Shown piece by piece: positions 21,615-30,188 of a stretch of DNA of 61,836 bases. This DNA comes from Pelagibacterium lentulum (GTDB lineage Bacteria; Pseudomonadota; Alphaproteobacteria; Rhizobiales; Devosiaceae). Made by a program: the position numbers and the translations under genes. Under the pieces are notes generated by a model. The model did no database searches and was not told the origin of the DNA. It saw nothing but the letters and a program-made list of their open reading frames with translations. Where the stretch lies: the NCBI RefSeq assembly GCF_003992625.1, contig NZ_RZMW01000021.1, positions 1 through 61,836 on the forward strand, in the 5' to 3' direction. Numbering within the stretch: position 1 is the stretch's first letter; every line of letters begins with the position of its first letter.

Positions 21615-22282
21615 TGGCCAAACCCCGCCTCCTCATGTTCGATATGGACGGCACCTTGATCGATTCAGGAGCGATCATTGCCGAGCATATGGCAACGACA
21701 TTCGTTGCCCATGGCCTTGAGGCGCCGACGCGGGAAATGAGCAATGCGGTCATAGGGTTATCTCTGGAAATTGCCATGCAGAATCTGGCGAAATGCGATG
21801 AGGAGACTGCCATCGTGCTCGCCGATACCTATCGGGGGCATTATCGGTCCATGCTCGCGCAGGGCCTGCGGCACGAACCGCTTTATCTTGGGGCGCTCGA
21901 TGCGCTCACCCGGCTCCACGCCGTTGAAACCTCGCTCATGGGCATTGCCACGGGCAAGGGGCTGCATGGGGTCAATCGCATTCTGGCGCTCCATGAAATG
22001 GCCCATTATTTCGTTACCCTCCAGACGCCGGATCATAATCCGTCCAAGCCCCATCCGGGCATGATCCTGCGGGCTTGCGGGGAGACGGGCATCGATCCGA
22101 CTGAGACTGTGATGATCGGCGATACCACATTCGACATGGAACTTGGCGTTTCGGCAGGTGCAAAAACGATTGGCGTCACTTGGGGATACCATAGTCGCAA
22201 GGCGCTTGAAGATGCAGGCGCCGACATCATCATTGAAGATTATTCGGATCTGGATGCAGCAATCGAAAAGGTATTCGCTTGA
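21614..22282 (+). CDS. HAD-superfamily phosphatase (phosphoglycolate-phosphatase-like)
   Basis: 222 residues. Motif I FDMDGTLIDS (about 9-18), a threonine of motif II near TGKG, motif III lysine in NPSKPHP and motif IV MIGDTTFDMELG define a subfamily-IA HAD hydrolase. The substrate is unknown. It sits in the rlu-HAD-ATP12 gene string conserved in many alphaproteobacteria, so it may be a housekeeping phosphatase. Confidence 0.88.
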   Translation: MAKPRLLMFDMDGTLIDSGAIIAEHMATTFVAHGLEAPTREMSNAVIGLSLEIAMQNLAKCDEETAIVLADTYRGHYRSMLAQGLRHEPLYLGALDALTRLHAVETSLMGIATGKGLHGVNRILALHEMAHYFVTLQTPDHNPSKPHPGMILRACGETGIDPTETVMIGDTTFDMELGVSAGAKTIGVTWGYHSRKALEDAGADIIIEDYSDLDAAIEKVFA

Positions 22283-23055
22283 TGCGGGAATTTCTTGAAG
22301 ACGCACTTGAGCATCGCGACGATGGCTATGGCCGTGCCCAAAAGCATCTTGAACGTCACTTGCCCAAGCGCTTTTACACCGATGTTGCGGTTGCCCACAG
22401 CGATGCGGGCTATTTCGTCACGCTCGACGGCAGGCAGACGCGCACGCCCTCCAAGGCGCTTGTCGCCGTTTCCAGTGAGGCTCTTGCGCATAAGATGCGC
22501 GAGGAATGGGACGCGCAGCGCGAGGAAATCGATCCCGACCTGATGCCGCATGTCAAACTCATCAATTCCGCCATTGAAGGTGGCGAGGCCGCGCGTATCG
22601 CATTGATCGATGAGGTCATCAAGTTTTGTGCGAACGACCTCCTGCTCTATCGCGCCGACAGTCCGCGCGAGCTTGTCGCGCGGCAGGAAGAGGTGTGGGA
22701 CGTCGTGCTTGTGGCGCTGGCACGCCATTTCTCCATCAGCTTTCAGCCGACCGTGGGCATTATCCACAAGGAACAATCGCCCGAAACGCTGGCACGGCTC
22801 AAAGCCGCGCTTTCCGATATCGATTTCGTCAGCGCAACAGCGCTCGTCTCAATCACCGGCATCACCGGCTCGGGCCTGCTCGCTATCGCCTTGCGCGAGC
22901 AACTCCATGACGCCGACGCGGTCTGGACCGCGGCCTATGTGGATGAGGATTACCAGATCGCCAATTGGGGCGAGGACTTCGAGGCCTCCGAACGCCGCAA
23001 GCGCCGCCGCATCGAGTTCGATGCAGCGGTGAATGTTGTCAACGACCTGAGTTAG
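22282..23055 (+). CDS. ATP12-type F1-ATPase assembly chaperone
   Basis: In mitochondria ATP12 holds the F1 alpha subunit before hexamer assembly; alphaproteobacterial relatives are assigned the same role. 257 residues. PKRFYTDVAV, DGRQTRTPSKALVAV, the central FCANDLLLYRADSP and the C-terminal FEASERRKRR motif are conserved. The start overlaps the HAD stop. The family is essentially restricted to alphaproteobacteria and mitochondria, supporting the host assignment. Confidence 0.9.
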   Translation: MREFLEDALEHRDDGYGRAQKHLERHLPKRFYTDVAVAHSDAGYFVTLDGRQTRTPSKALVAVSSEALAHKMREEWDAQREEIDPDLMPHVKLINSAIEGGEAARIALIDEVIKFCANDLLLYRADSPRELVARQEEVWDVVLVALARHFSISFQPTVGIIHKEQSPETLARLKAALSDIDFVSATALVSITGITGSGLLAIALREQLHDADAVWTAAYVDEDYQIANWGEDFEASERRKRRRIEFDAAVNVVNDLS

Positions 23056-23070
23056 AGTCAGCTGCTACAA

Positions 23071-23184
23071 ACCCCTCATCCGACCGCTTCGCGGCCACCT
23101 TCTCCCTCAAGGGGAGAAGGTAAGCCTGGTGCTGCCTAGCGAGCCCCCTCTCCCCTTGAGGGAGAGGGGATGGGGGTGAGGGGT
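23071..23184. repeat. Palindromic intergenic repeat element (114 bp)
   Basis: Terminal inverted repeats ACCCCTCA (23071-23078) and TGAGGGGT (23177-23184) enclose two perfect 10-bp hairpins: ACCTTCTCCC/GGGAGAAGGT (23097-23121) and CCCCTCTCCC/GGGAGAGGGG (23145-23169). It lies between convergent genes (ATP12 and folK) and may act as a two-way terminator. Elements of this look are dispersed in many Hyphomicrobiales genomes. Confidence 0.8.
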
Positions 23185-23219
23185 GAAAGTAGCGCTTGCG
23201 AAAATGTAAACGCCGATGT

Positions 23220-23660
23220 TCAGTCCGACACATCCCGCCCCACCAGCCATTTCGCCACATCCGGCGCAATCTCGCGCACCGGCGTCAAAACGAAATCCCG
23301 TTCATGGGCGTAAGGATGCGGCAGGGTCAGCCGTTTGCTTGACATTTCCAGCCGATCATACGCGACAATATCGATATCGATAATGCGCGGTCCCCAACGG
23401 ACTTCACGCACCCGGCCAAGCCGGGCCTCCGTCGCAAGGCAGAAATCAAGCAGGTCCGTAGGCGCGAGCTGCGTTTCGATCAGCACGGCACCATTGTGGA
23501 AGTCGTTCTGGTCGGTCACGCCCCAGGGCGGGGTTATGATGATGGTGGATTGTTCAAGCAACGTGATTTCGGGATGGCTGGCAATATCGGCGATGGCGTC
23601 ACGAATCTGCCGCGCGGGATCGCCGATATTGGCGCCAAGCGCCAAAACTGCCCGCGCCAT
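23220..23660 (-). CDS. folK: HPPK, 6-hydroxymethyl-7,8-dihydropterin pyrophosphokinase
   Basis: Transfers pyrophosphate from ATP to hydroxymethyl-dihydropterin in folate synthesis. 146 residues. LALGANIGDP at the start and WGPRIIDIDIV (about 89-99) are family signatures; the two Asp residues of the latter bind Mg. Last gene of the leftward folate cluster, overlapping folB by one base. Confidence 0.95.
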   Translation of the reverse strand: MARAVLALGANIGDPARQIRDAIADIASHPEITLLEQSTIIITPPWGVTDQNDFHNGAVLIETQLAPTDLLDFCLATEARLGRVREVRWGPRIIDIDIVAYDRLEMSSKRLTLPHPYAHERDFVLTPVREIAPDVAKWLVGRDVSD

Positions 23661-24052
23661 CAGCCGTTGACCTGTGCCCGCGTCCGCACCATTTCAATCG
23701 CTGCTTCTCCGACCACGATGGGCAAGGGCGCTTCCGGCTTACGCACCCGGATACGGATCCAGTCGAGCTGCTCGAACGTGCCGAACAGGCGCATGATGAT
23801 ATGATGCCCCAGCGCCTCGATCAGCTTGAAGCGTTTTTCCTCAAAGGCCAGTTTGACCAGATCGTAGATATCGGCATAGGAGATCGTCTGGGCCACGTCG
23901 TCGGTCAGCGCCGCGGCGTCCATGTCCAGCCCGAGTTCCAGATCAATTCTGAAGCGCTGGCCGAGGTTGTTTTCCTCCATCATAACGCCGTGATAGCCGT
24001 AAAAGGCCAACCCAGCCAATATGATGCGGTCCCTGTCACCAAAACTGTTCAT
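23660..24052 (-). CDS. folB: Dihydroneopterin aldolase
   Basis: Cleaves dihydroneopterin to hydroxymethyl-dihydropterin and glycolaldehyde. 130 residues from ATG at 24052; a TTG at 24064 is an upstream alternative overlapping folP. FYGYHGVMMEEN, SYADIYDLV and EALGHHIIMRLF fit the tunnelling-fold family. Lies between folP and folK, the pathway order reversed. Confidence 0.93.
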   Translation of the reverse strand: MNSFGDRDRIILAGLAFYGYHGVMMEENNLGQRFRIDLELGLDMDAAALTDDVAQTISYADIYDLVKLAFEEKRFKLIEALGHHIIMRLFGTFEQLDWIRIRVRKPEAPLPIVVGEAAIEMVRTRAQVNG

Positions 24053-24060
24053 CGTTGCCC

Positions 24061-24912
24061 TCAAGCCGTATCGCCCGGCGGACCATAGAGCGCGGCATGG
24101 GCAACGCGCAAGGCATCACGGTTGGCCCGCACGTCATGCACACGGAAAATATGCCCGCCCTTGAGATAGGCAAGGACGCTGGTGGCGATTGTGCCGGAAA
24201 CGCGCGCCTTGGGTTCGACGTCGAGCAGCTTGCCAATCATCGATTTGCGGGAGGTGCCGATCAGCAATGGAAAGCCCAGCGCGTGCAATTCGTCGAGTCG
24301 ATTCAACAGGATATAGTTTTCCGTGAAAGTCTTGGCGAAACCGAAGCCGGGATCGAGGATGATCTTTTCGCGCGCGACGCCCGCTTTGAGGGCAATATTG
24401 ATGGACGTCTCCAGCCAGCGCTTCATTTCATCGATAATGTCTTTTTCAGCGTCGCGCTCGGTGTCCCAGTGCATCGCGATCACGGGCACATCGTGATGGG
24501 CCGCAACATCGGCAATTTCGGGGTCGCGCTGGAATCCCTGGACGTCGTTGATGATTTTCGCCCCGGCCTGAATGGCCTGATCGGCAACCAGTGCCTTATA
24601 GGTATCGATCGAGACGGTGCATCCCAGCCCGCTTTCGGCCAAGGCATCGAGAACGGGCATAACCCGGTCGAGTTCGTCCTGCACGCCAACGGCTTGTGAG
24701 CCGGGCCGGGTGCTTTCCCCGCCCACATCAATGATGTCGGCACCTTCGGTTGCCATGGCTTGCGCCTGTGCGACCGCTGCCGCAACGCCATTGTGGTCGC
24801 CGCCATCCGAGAAACTGTCCGGCGTCACATTCAATATGCCCATGACGAGCGGATCGCGGCCCAACTTCAGCGGACCGCCATCCATTGGCACGTCATAGAT
24901 CAGGTGGCTCAC
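24061..24912 (-). CDS. folP: Dihydropteroate synthase
   Basis: Joins hydroxymethyl-dihydropterin pyrophosphate to p-aminobenzoate, the sulfonamide target. 283 residues. [15 protein letters not shown] (about 24-38), [27 protein letters not shown] and GTSRKSMIG are the classical motifs. Start overlaps the rimO stop by four bases. Confidence 0.96.
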   Translation of the reverse strand: MSHLIYDVPMDGGPLKLGRDPLVMGILNVTPDSFSDGGDHNGVAAAVAQAQAMATEGADIIDVGGESTRPGSQAVGVQDELDRVMPVLDALAESGLGCTVSIDTYKALVADQAIQAGAKIINDVQGFQRDPEIADVAAHHDVPVIAMHWDTERDAEKDIIDEMKRWLETSINIALKAGVAREKIILDPGFGFAKTFTENYILLNRLDELHALGFPLLIGTSRKSMIGKLLDVEPKARVSGTIATSVLAYLKGGHIFRVHDVRANRDALRVAHAALYGPPGDTA

Positions 24913-26255
24913 TGAATCTTGTCCGCCGGCACCGCGTAGAGATCGTATTCGTCAGAATCGACAACGTTCACCGAAATCATGTCACCCGGCTTGATGCCGC
25001 TGGCTTCTTCCACGATCACATTGCCGTCGATTTCGGGCGCGTCCCATTGGCTGCGGGCAATGACGCGGTTTTCCTCGGGTTCGACGTCATCGACCAGCAC
25101 GTCAATCTTGCGTCCGACCTTGCCTGCCAGACGCTCGGCCGAAACGACCTGCAACGCTTCCATCAGGCGGCCATAGCGTTCCTGCTTGACCTCGTCGGGG
25201 ACTTCATCAAGCCCCAGATCATTGGCCTTCGCGCCCGTGACCGGCTCGTAAGGAAACGCGCCCGCGCGGTCGATCTTGGTCTCATGGACCCAATCGAGCA
25301 ACATCTGGAAATCTTCCTCGGTCTCGCCGGGGAAACCGACAATGAAGGTCGAGCGGATCGCCAGATCGGGGCAGATTTCGCGCCATTTACGGATGCGGTC
25401 GGCGGTCTTTTCCTGATTGGCCGGGCGCCGCATGGTCTTGAGCACCTGCGGGCTGGCGTGCTGGAACGGAATATCGAGATAGGGCAGAATCACCCCATCG
25501 GCCATCAGTGGGATCACATTGTCCACATGCGGGTAGGGATAGACATAGTGCATCCGCACCCACGCCCCCAGACTTCCCAGCTCTTCCGCCAGCGTCTGGA
25601 AACGCGCTTCAACCTGCCGCCCGCGATAGGGCGAAGTGGCATATTTGATGTCCACGCCATAAGCGGAGGTGTCCTGCGAGATCACCATGATCTCCTTGAC
25701 GCCCGCCTTGACCAGGCGTTCAGCTTCATAGAGCACCGATGCGATTGGGCGCGAGACGAGATCGCCGCGGATCGAGGGAATGATGCAGAAAGAGCAGCGG
25801 TTGTTGCAGCCTTCTGAAATCTTGAGATACGCATAGTGGCGCGGGGTCAGCCGCAAACCCTGTTCGGGCACCAGGTCCACATAGGCGTTGGGAACCGGTG
25901 GCAGATGCTCATGCACGGCGTTGACCACGGCCTCATACTGATGGGCGCCGGAAACCGCCAGCACGCCCGGATGGGCCTTGCGGATCATTTCCTCTTCACC
26001 ACCGAGGCAGCCGGTTACGATCACCTTGCCGTTTTCATGAATGGCTTCGCCAATAGCGTCGAGGCTTTCGGCCTTGGCGCTGTCGAGAAAACCGCAGGTG
26101 TTCACGATTACGACATCGGCACCCTCATAAGAGGGTGAGAAGGCATAGCCCTGCGCACGCAGGGTTGTGAGAATACGTTCGGAATCAACCAGCGCCTTGG
26201 GGCATCCCAGGCTGACAAGACCGATTTTCGGGGCATTTTGCGTCGGCGCGCTCAT
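24909..26255 (-). CDS. rimO: Ribosomal protein S12 methylthiotransferase RimO
   Basis: Radical-SAM enzyme that methylthiolates an aspartate of ribosomal protein S12. 448 residues from ATG at 26255; longer in-frame starts exist (for example 26285), but the family begins near [16 protein letters not shown]. Three N-terminal cysteines (SLGCPK, NTCGF, TGCLG) bind one cluster; CNNRCSFC binds the radical-SAM cluster; a TRAM domain ends the protein. Coupled to folP. Confidence 0.95.
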   Translation of the reverse strand: MSAPTQNAPKIGLVSLGCPKALVDSERILTTLRAQGYAFSPSYEGADVVIVNTCGFLDSAKAESLDAIGEAIHENGKVIVTGCLGGEEEMIRKAHPGVLAVSGAHQYEAVVNAVHEHLPPVPNAYVDLVPEQGLRLTPRHYAYLKISEGCNNRCSFCIIPSIRGDLVSRPIASVLYEAERLVKAGVKEIMVISQDTSAYGVDIKYATSPYRGRQVEARFQTLAEELGSLGAWVRMHYVYPYPHVDNVIPLMADGVILPYLDIPFQHASPQVLKTMRRPANQEKTADRIRKWREICPDLAIRSTFIVGFPGETEEDFQMLLDWVHETKIDRAGAFPYEPVTGAKANDLGLDEVPDEVKQERYGRLMEALQVVSAERLAGKVGRKIDVLVDDVEPEENRVIARSQWDAPEIDGNVIVEEASGIKPGDMISVNVVDSDEYDLYAVPADKIQ

Positions 26256-26415
26256 GGGCGGCAATCCAACCTTTTCATAGGGCATATCGGAGCGAAAATA
26301 GCACTTTTCGGCCCCGATGGGCCACAAACCAATAACATTGGGCGTGTCATAGCGAAAAGCTGGCAAAGGTCAATCTTTGCCAGCCCTCATGGCAGCTATG
26401 CGATAATCTGCAGGT

Positions 26416-27066
26416 CTATTCGGTTGCGGACGTATCGGGGCCGATTTTGGGTGTAGTCTTCTTTGCAGGCGCGCGCTTTTTGGCAGCGGGCCTGGCAGAG
26501 CTGCGGCTCGCCGTTGTCTTTGCCGCTGCGGCCTTTGGTGCTGCGCGCTTGGGTGCAGCGACCGGTGGCGTTGGGGGCGGCGCGGGTGGCGGCGGAGTTG
26601 GTACTGTCGATTTTGCAGGTGGTGGTGGTGGCGAGGATACCGACGGGTCGGGCATCGATGCCGCCGGGAGCACCGTATCGACAGGGTCGTCATCGGCGAA
26701 ATCGGGTTCCTGTTCTGCAAGATCCTCAATCGCATCACGTACATCGTCTATCAGCGAGGCGGAACCGCGTGGCTGGGTCACTTGTTCGGCTTCGGATGCG
26801 TGGGCCTTGAAATAGACGATCACCGCCTCGCAGGCCACGCGCAGGATCATCATGGCGAGCAGCCCGAAGATCAGGATTTCGAGAAGGCCCCAAAGCCCGC
26901 TTCCAAACCCGAAGCTGAACGTCAGAAAGAAATGATTGATCGCCCAGAGCGCTATCGCGGCAAGGCCGAGCAGATAGACGATGGTTACAATGCGCGGCGC
27001 GATGATCCTGTTGAGATCGAACAGGATCGTGCCTGTCGCGAGCTTGCGTATGTCTTCAAACTTCAT
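26416..27066 (-). CDS. DUF4282 membrane protein with Pro/Ala/Lys-rich tail
   Basis: 216 residues. The start at 27066 is chosen because AAGGA lies 8 nt upstream. Residues about 1-90 carry two hydrophobic segments (IVTIVYLLGLAAIALWAI and a second near LEILIFGLLAMMILRVA) in a DUF4282-like arrangement. An acidic linker, a proline-rich stretch and a basic Ala/Lys/Arg tail resembling histone-like tails follow. Function is unknown. The low-complexity tail may bind nucleic acid or the cell wall; this is inference. Just downstream of lipB on the same strand. Confidence 0.8.
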   Translation of the reverse strand: MKFEDIRKLATGTILFDLNRIIAPRIVTIVYLLGLAAIALWAINHFFLTFSFGFGSGLWGLLEILIFGLLAMMILRVACEAVIVYFKAHASEAEQVTQPRGSASLIDDVRDAIEDLAEQEPDFADDDPVDTVLPAASMPDPSVSSPPPPPAKSTVPTPPPPAPPPTPPVAAPKRAAPKAAAAKTTASRSSARPAAKKRAPAKKTTPKIGPDTSATE

Positions 27067-27100
27067 ATCGTTCGTCCTTGCACCGGGGTGGAACGGGGAA

Positions 27101-27859
27101 TCATGATTGTTCAACTTGTGTCGGTATGTCGCCCGATACAAGTCCGGTGGGCCCGAAATGGGTCTCAAATCTGCTTTTGAGTGCCGAATCCACTTCTTCC
27201 ATGCTGACAAGATGGCCCAGATCTTCAAAGCTGGTCACGCCGTGCTGGCTGATGCCGCACGGCACAATGCCGGAATAATGGTCGAGATCGGGCGCGACAT
27301 TGAGCGAAATGCCGTGAAAGCTGACCCAACGCGAAACCCGCACGCCGATCGCAGCGATCTTGTCTTCGACAAAGGGGCCTTTTTCGGGTCGCTGCACCCA
27401 GACCCCAATGCGCCCTTCGCGCTTTTCGCCCTTGATATTGAAGGCTTCCAGCGTATCGATGGCCCAGTTTTCCAGCCCTGAAACCAAAGCGCGTATATCG
27501 CGACCGCGCTCGCGCAGGTCCAGCATGACATAAGCGACCCGCTGACCGGGGCCGTGATAGGTATATTGGCCGCCGCGTCCGGCATCGAACACAGGAAACC
27601 GGTCCGGGTTCAAGAGATCGTCCGCTCGGGCAGACGTGCCCGCCGTGTAAAGGGGAGGGTGCTCCACCAGCCAGATCGCTTCGTGTGCCTGCCCATTGGC
27701 AATCGCTGCGGCATGGTTGCGCATGGTTTCCAGCGCAAGCGGATAAGGCACAGGGGCCCTGGCAATTATCCAGTCGGCCGGCTTTGCGTCGGCGCGCAGC
27801 AGGATATTGTTGCGTGCGCTTGCGCCCAAAGTTTCCGGTTTTAACACTTCACTAACCAT
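27101..27859 (-). CDS. lipB: Octanoyl-[acyl-carrier-protein]:protein N-octanoyltransferase
   Basis: First step of lipoate attachment: moves octanoate from ACP to lipoyl domains. 252 residues. [13 protein letters not shown] (about 94-106), the lysine motif [18 protein letters not shown] and the catalytic-cysteine motif IVPCGI are intact. About 30 residues precede the core, usual in alphaproteobacteria. Divergent from the small FliN-like gene. Confidence 0.95.
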   Translation of the reverse strand: MVSEVLKPETLGASARNNILLRADAKPADWIIARAPVPYPLALETMRNHAAAIANGQAHEAIWLVEHPPLYTAGTSARADDLLNPDRFPVFDAGRGGQYTYHGPGQRVAYVMLDLRERGRDIRALVSGLENWAIDTLEAFNIKGEKREGRIGVWVQRPEKGPFVEDKIAAIGVRVSRWVSFHGISLNVAPDLDHYSGIVPCGISQHGVTSFEDLGHLVSMEEVDSALKSRFETHFGPTGLVSGDIPTQVEQS

Positions 27860-27935
27860 GATTGCTCAATTGTGTATGCACGCTGAGTGATGCGGGCTGA
27901 GTCTCGTTTTTAAGCCTCTGGTGCATGGGTTTGTA

Positions 27936-28175
27936 ATGAATACGCTTGAAACAATTGAAGTCGATATCTCTGTAGAACTGGGTGCAGCGATCATGCCGGT
28001 TCACCATTTACTACGGCTTGGGCGCGGTGCGGTCATCGAACTCGACACGCTTGAGCATGACCCGATGCGTATTTATGCCAATAACACCCTGATTGCCAAA
28101 GGCGAAGTGCAGGTCGAAGAAGGCCAGCTTAATGTGGTGGTTACGCAGAAGGTCATCAAGCCGGCTGGCCACTAA
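27936..28175 (+). CDS. Small FliN/SpoA-domain protein
   Basis: 79 residues from ATG 27936; a GTG at 27921 would add five residues. VDISVELGAAIMPVHHLLRLGRGAVIELD followed by ANNTLIAKGEVQVEEGQLNVVVT is a complete SpoA fold as in the C terminus of the flagellar switch protein FliN. No flagellar genes are near, so it is an orphan copy here. It could be the FliN of the strain or a stand-alone paralogue. Confidence 0.8.
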   Translation: MNTLETIEVDISVELGAAIMPVHHLLRLGRGAVIELDTLEHDPMRIYANNTLIAKGEVQVEEGQLNVVVTQKVIKPAGH

Positions 28176-28398
28176 GCTGCCAAGCAAAGAGCCGTTCTCG
28201 TTTTGACGACATCTGGCAGCAATCCTAAAACCCTGTTTTTGCATGACTCTCACCCACGGAGGCGTTTGTCCTTTGCTCTGGAAACGCTTTGGCTGTGAAA
28301 AGAATGTCATCAAGTGCGATTTAAGCACTTGAGGGATCAATTGGCTTTTGCTACATGCACACCCGCTGGCCCGAACGGGCGGCTCTTTCCATGACAGT

Positions 28399-28485
28399 GC
28401 GGTCGTGGCGGAATTGGTAGACGCGCAGCGTTGAGGTCGCTGTGGGGTAACTCCCGTGGAAGTTCGAGTCTTCTCGACCGCACCA
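28399..28485 (+). tRNA. tRNA-Leu (anticodon GAG)
   Basis: Acceptor arms GCGGTCG (28399-28405) and CGACCGC (28475-28481) pair perfectly; discriminator A and encoded CCA end at 28485. The anticodon stem CAGCG/CGCTG encloses TTGAGGT, giving anticodon GAG. A long variable arm and the TTCGAGTC T-loop fit class II tRNA-Leu. The phage integrase starts 147 bp downstream, so the 3' part of this tRNA is the probable attachment site. Confidence 0.95.
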
Positions 28486-28576
28486 TCATTGGCCCGAGGC
28501 GAGAAGCCTAACCTCCTGCAATTGCTGGACTTTTCATTTTTGCGCCATCGGCGCGCTTGATCTCATGCGCCATTTT

Positions 28577-28595
28577 GTGCCACATACCGTGCCAC
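28577..28595. repeat. Paired GTGCCAC repeats before the integrase
   Basis: GTGCCAC occurs at 28577-28583 and again at 28589-28595, 12 bp apart, between the tRNA and the integrase gene. Short direct repeats at this position can be integrase arm-binding sites. With only two copies this is tentative. Confidence 0.3.
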
Positions 28596-28631
28596 TAGGC
28601 GGGCCATGCGACCCGTTTTCAGGGGGTGCGT

Positions 28632-29993
28632 ATGGCGCGGAAGTCTGCACGAAAAGACCCGGATCGATACCTGTTTCAGCGGCAGGGCAATTATCACTAC
28701 AAGCGTCGCGTTCCGATGTCCGTCGCCGAACTGGACGAACGCGCGCCCATGATTCGCCAGTCGCTCAAGACCGACGATCTCGCGTTGGCACGGGCAAAGC
28801 GCGATGCCCTGGAAGCTGCCGACGATGCACTCTGGGCTTCCATCCTGCTCGAGCAGCCACAGGACCCGGCCCGCGCGCGCTACCAAGCCGCCATGCGTCG
28901 GGTGGAAGCGCTCGGCTACACCTATCGAACCTCCCACCAACTCGCCCAGACCGGCTTGATCGATGAGATCATCGACCGTTTTCGCGCGATCGATGAAACG
29001 CGCACGCCAGTTGCAACGGCCGAGGCCATCGCCGGCATGGTCGAAGCGCCACCGGTAACGGTCACTGAAGCCTTCGAGATCTATGTCGACGAAATCGTTT
29101 CGCACGAGCATGTCGGCAAGTCCGCAAACCAGAAGGCTCAGTGGAAAAAGGTCAAACAGCGCGCGGTCAATAATTTCGTGGCGCTGTGCGGGGACAAGGC
29201 CATGCACGAGATCACGCGCGACGACGCGATGAAGATCTACCGGCACTGGCTCGAGCGAATCGTACCCAAAGAGGGCAGGCCGACACACTCCGCTTCATCG
29301 GGCAATCGCGACATCGGCAATATGCGGGTGCTCTATGAGAGTTATTTCAAGCATATCGGGGACGAAGAGCGCAAAAATCCCTTCAACGGGCTGTCCTTCT
29401 CGGTCAAAAAGAAGCGCACGCGGCCGCCATTCCCGACAGAATGGATCACCGGGACCATCATGAAGCCAGGCAATCTGGCCAGCCTGAACAAAGAAGCGCG
29501 GGGCATTGTCCTGGCAATCATCGAGACCGGAGCGCGTCCCAGTGAGATCGCCAACCTGTCGGAGAGCGCCATTCGCGTCGATCATCCGGTGCCGCACATA
29601 GCCATTGAGCCGCGTATCGATCCAGACGATCCGCGCGAGATCAAGACCGTATCGTCGGAGCGCCAGGTGCCGTTGATCGGGGTCGCTCTGGAGGTGTTCA
29701 GGCGCCACAAGAAAGGTTTTCCGCGCTATCGCAACCGTGAAGGTGAGTTGTCGGGAACGCTCAATAACTATTTCAAGGACAACAAGCTTTTCCCCACGAG
29801 CCAGCACAAGATCTATTCATTCCGGCATGCTTTTGAAGACCGAATGAAAGAGGGCGGACTGGATGAAGAACTGCGCAGGATACTGATGGGCCATGCCATC
29901 GATCGACCGCGCTATGGTTCTGGTGGTTCGCTTAAATGGCGTCAGACCGAGCTCAAGCGGATAGAGCTGCCGTTCGATCCTTCGATCGTTTGA
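28632..29993 (+). CDS. int: Phage tyrosine integrase
   Basis: Site-specific recombinase for integration and excision. 453 residues from ATG 28632, with GGGGG at 28622-28626 as a ribosome-binding site; a GTG six bases upstream is an alternative. An N-terminal arm/SAM-like region (about 1-250) precedes the catalytic domain with Arg in ETGARPSEIANL, the SFRHAFEDR box, the GHAIDRPRYGSGG box and its probable nucleophilic Tyr. It points away from the tRNA. Confidence 0.95.
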   Translation: MARKSARKDPDRYLFQRQGNYHYKRRVPMSVAELDERAPMIRQSLKTDDLALARAKRDALEAADDALWASILLEQPQDPARARYQAAMRRVEALGYTYRTSHQLAQTGLIDEIIDRFRAIDETRTPVATAEAIAGMVEAPPVTVTEAFEIYVDEIVSHEHVGKSANQKAQWKKVKQRAVNNFVALCGDKAMHEITRDDAMKIYRHWLERIVPKEGRPTHSASSGNRDIGNMRVLYESYFKHIGDEERKNPFNGLSFSVKKKRTRPPFPTEWITGTIMKPGNLASLNKEARGIVLAIIETGARPSEIANLSESAIRVDHPVPHIAIEPRIDPDDPREIKTVSSERQVPLIGVALEVFRRHKKGFPRYRNREGELSGTLNNYFKDNKLFPTSQHKIYSFRHAFEDRMKEGGLDEELRRILMGHAIDRPRYGSGGSLKWRQTELKRIELPFDPSIV

Positions 29994-30183
29994 GACGTGC
30001 CTGGGCGGCAGCAACGATCGCTTCTTCTTCCCTCAGGCGCTCAAGTTCAGATTCCAGACGCTTCCAGAGCGGGGCGCCAAGGCCCGGATTGCGCGAGCGC
30101 GACATGACCCACGCCAGCTTATCGAGCGCGCGCTCGACATCTGCTGCCGTCACAGGTTGTTTCTGGCGTGGGCGTCGCGACAT
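29953..30183 (-). CDS. Hypothetical 76-aa basic protein
   Basis: Last gene of the leftward early operon, 5 bp after the stop of the repeat protein and overlapping the integrase 3' end by 41 bp in convergent orientation. Highly charged with helix-forming stretches (ADVERALDKLAWVM, WKRLESELERLREEE). It could be a DNA-binding or excisionase-like protein by position and charge, but no family motif is recognised. Confidence 0.5.
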   Translation of the reverse strand: MSRRPRQKQPVTAADVERALDKLAWVMSRSRNPGLGAPLWKRLESELERLREEEAIVAAAQARLKRSKDRTAALSA

Positions 30184-30188
30184 CGGTT

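Noticed and set aside
24885-25817. 310-codon + strand frame opposite rimO
   Set aside because: rimO has cluster-binding cysteines and coupling to folP; the opposite frame is a by-product.
28011-28340. 109-codon - strand frame over the FliN-like gene and the gap before the tRNA
   Set aside because: Overlaps a good SpoA-domain gene; no motif or start signal.
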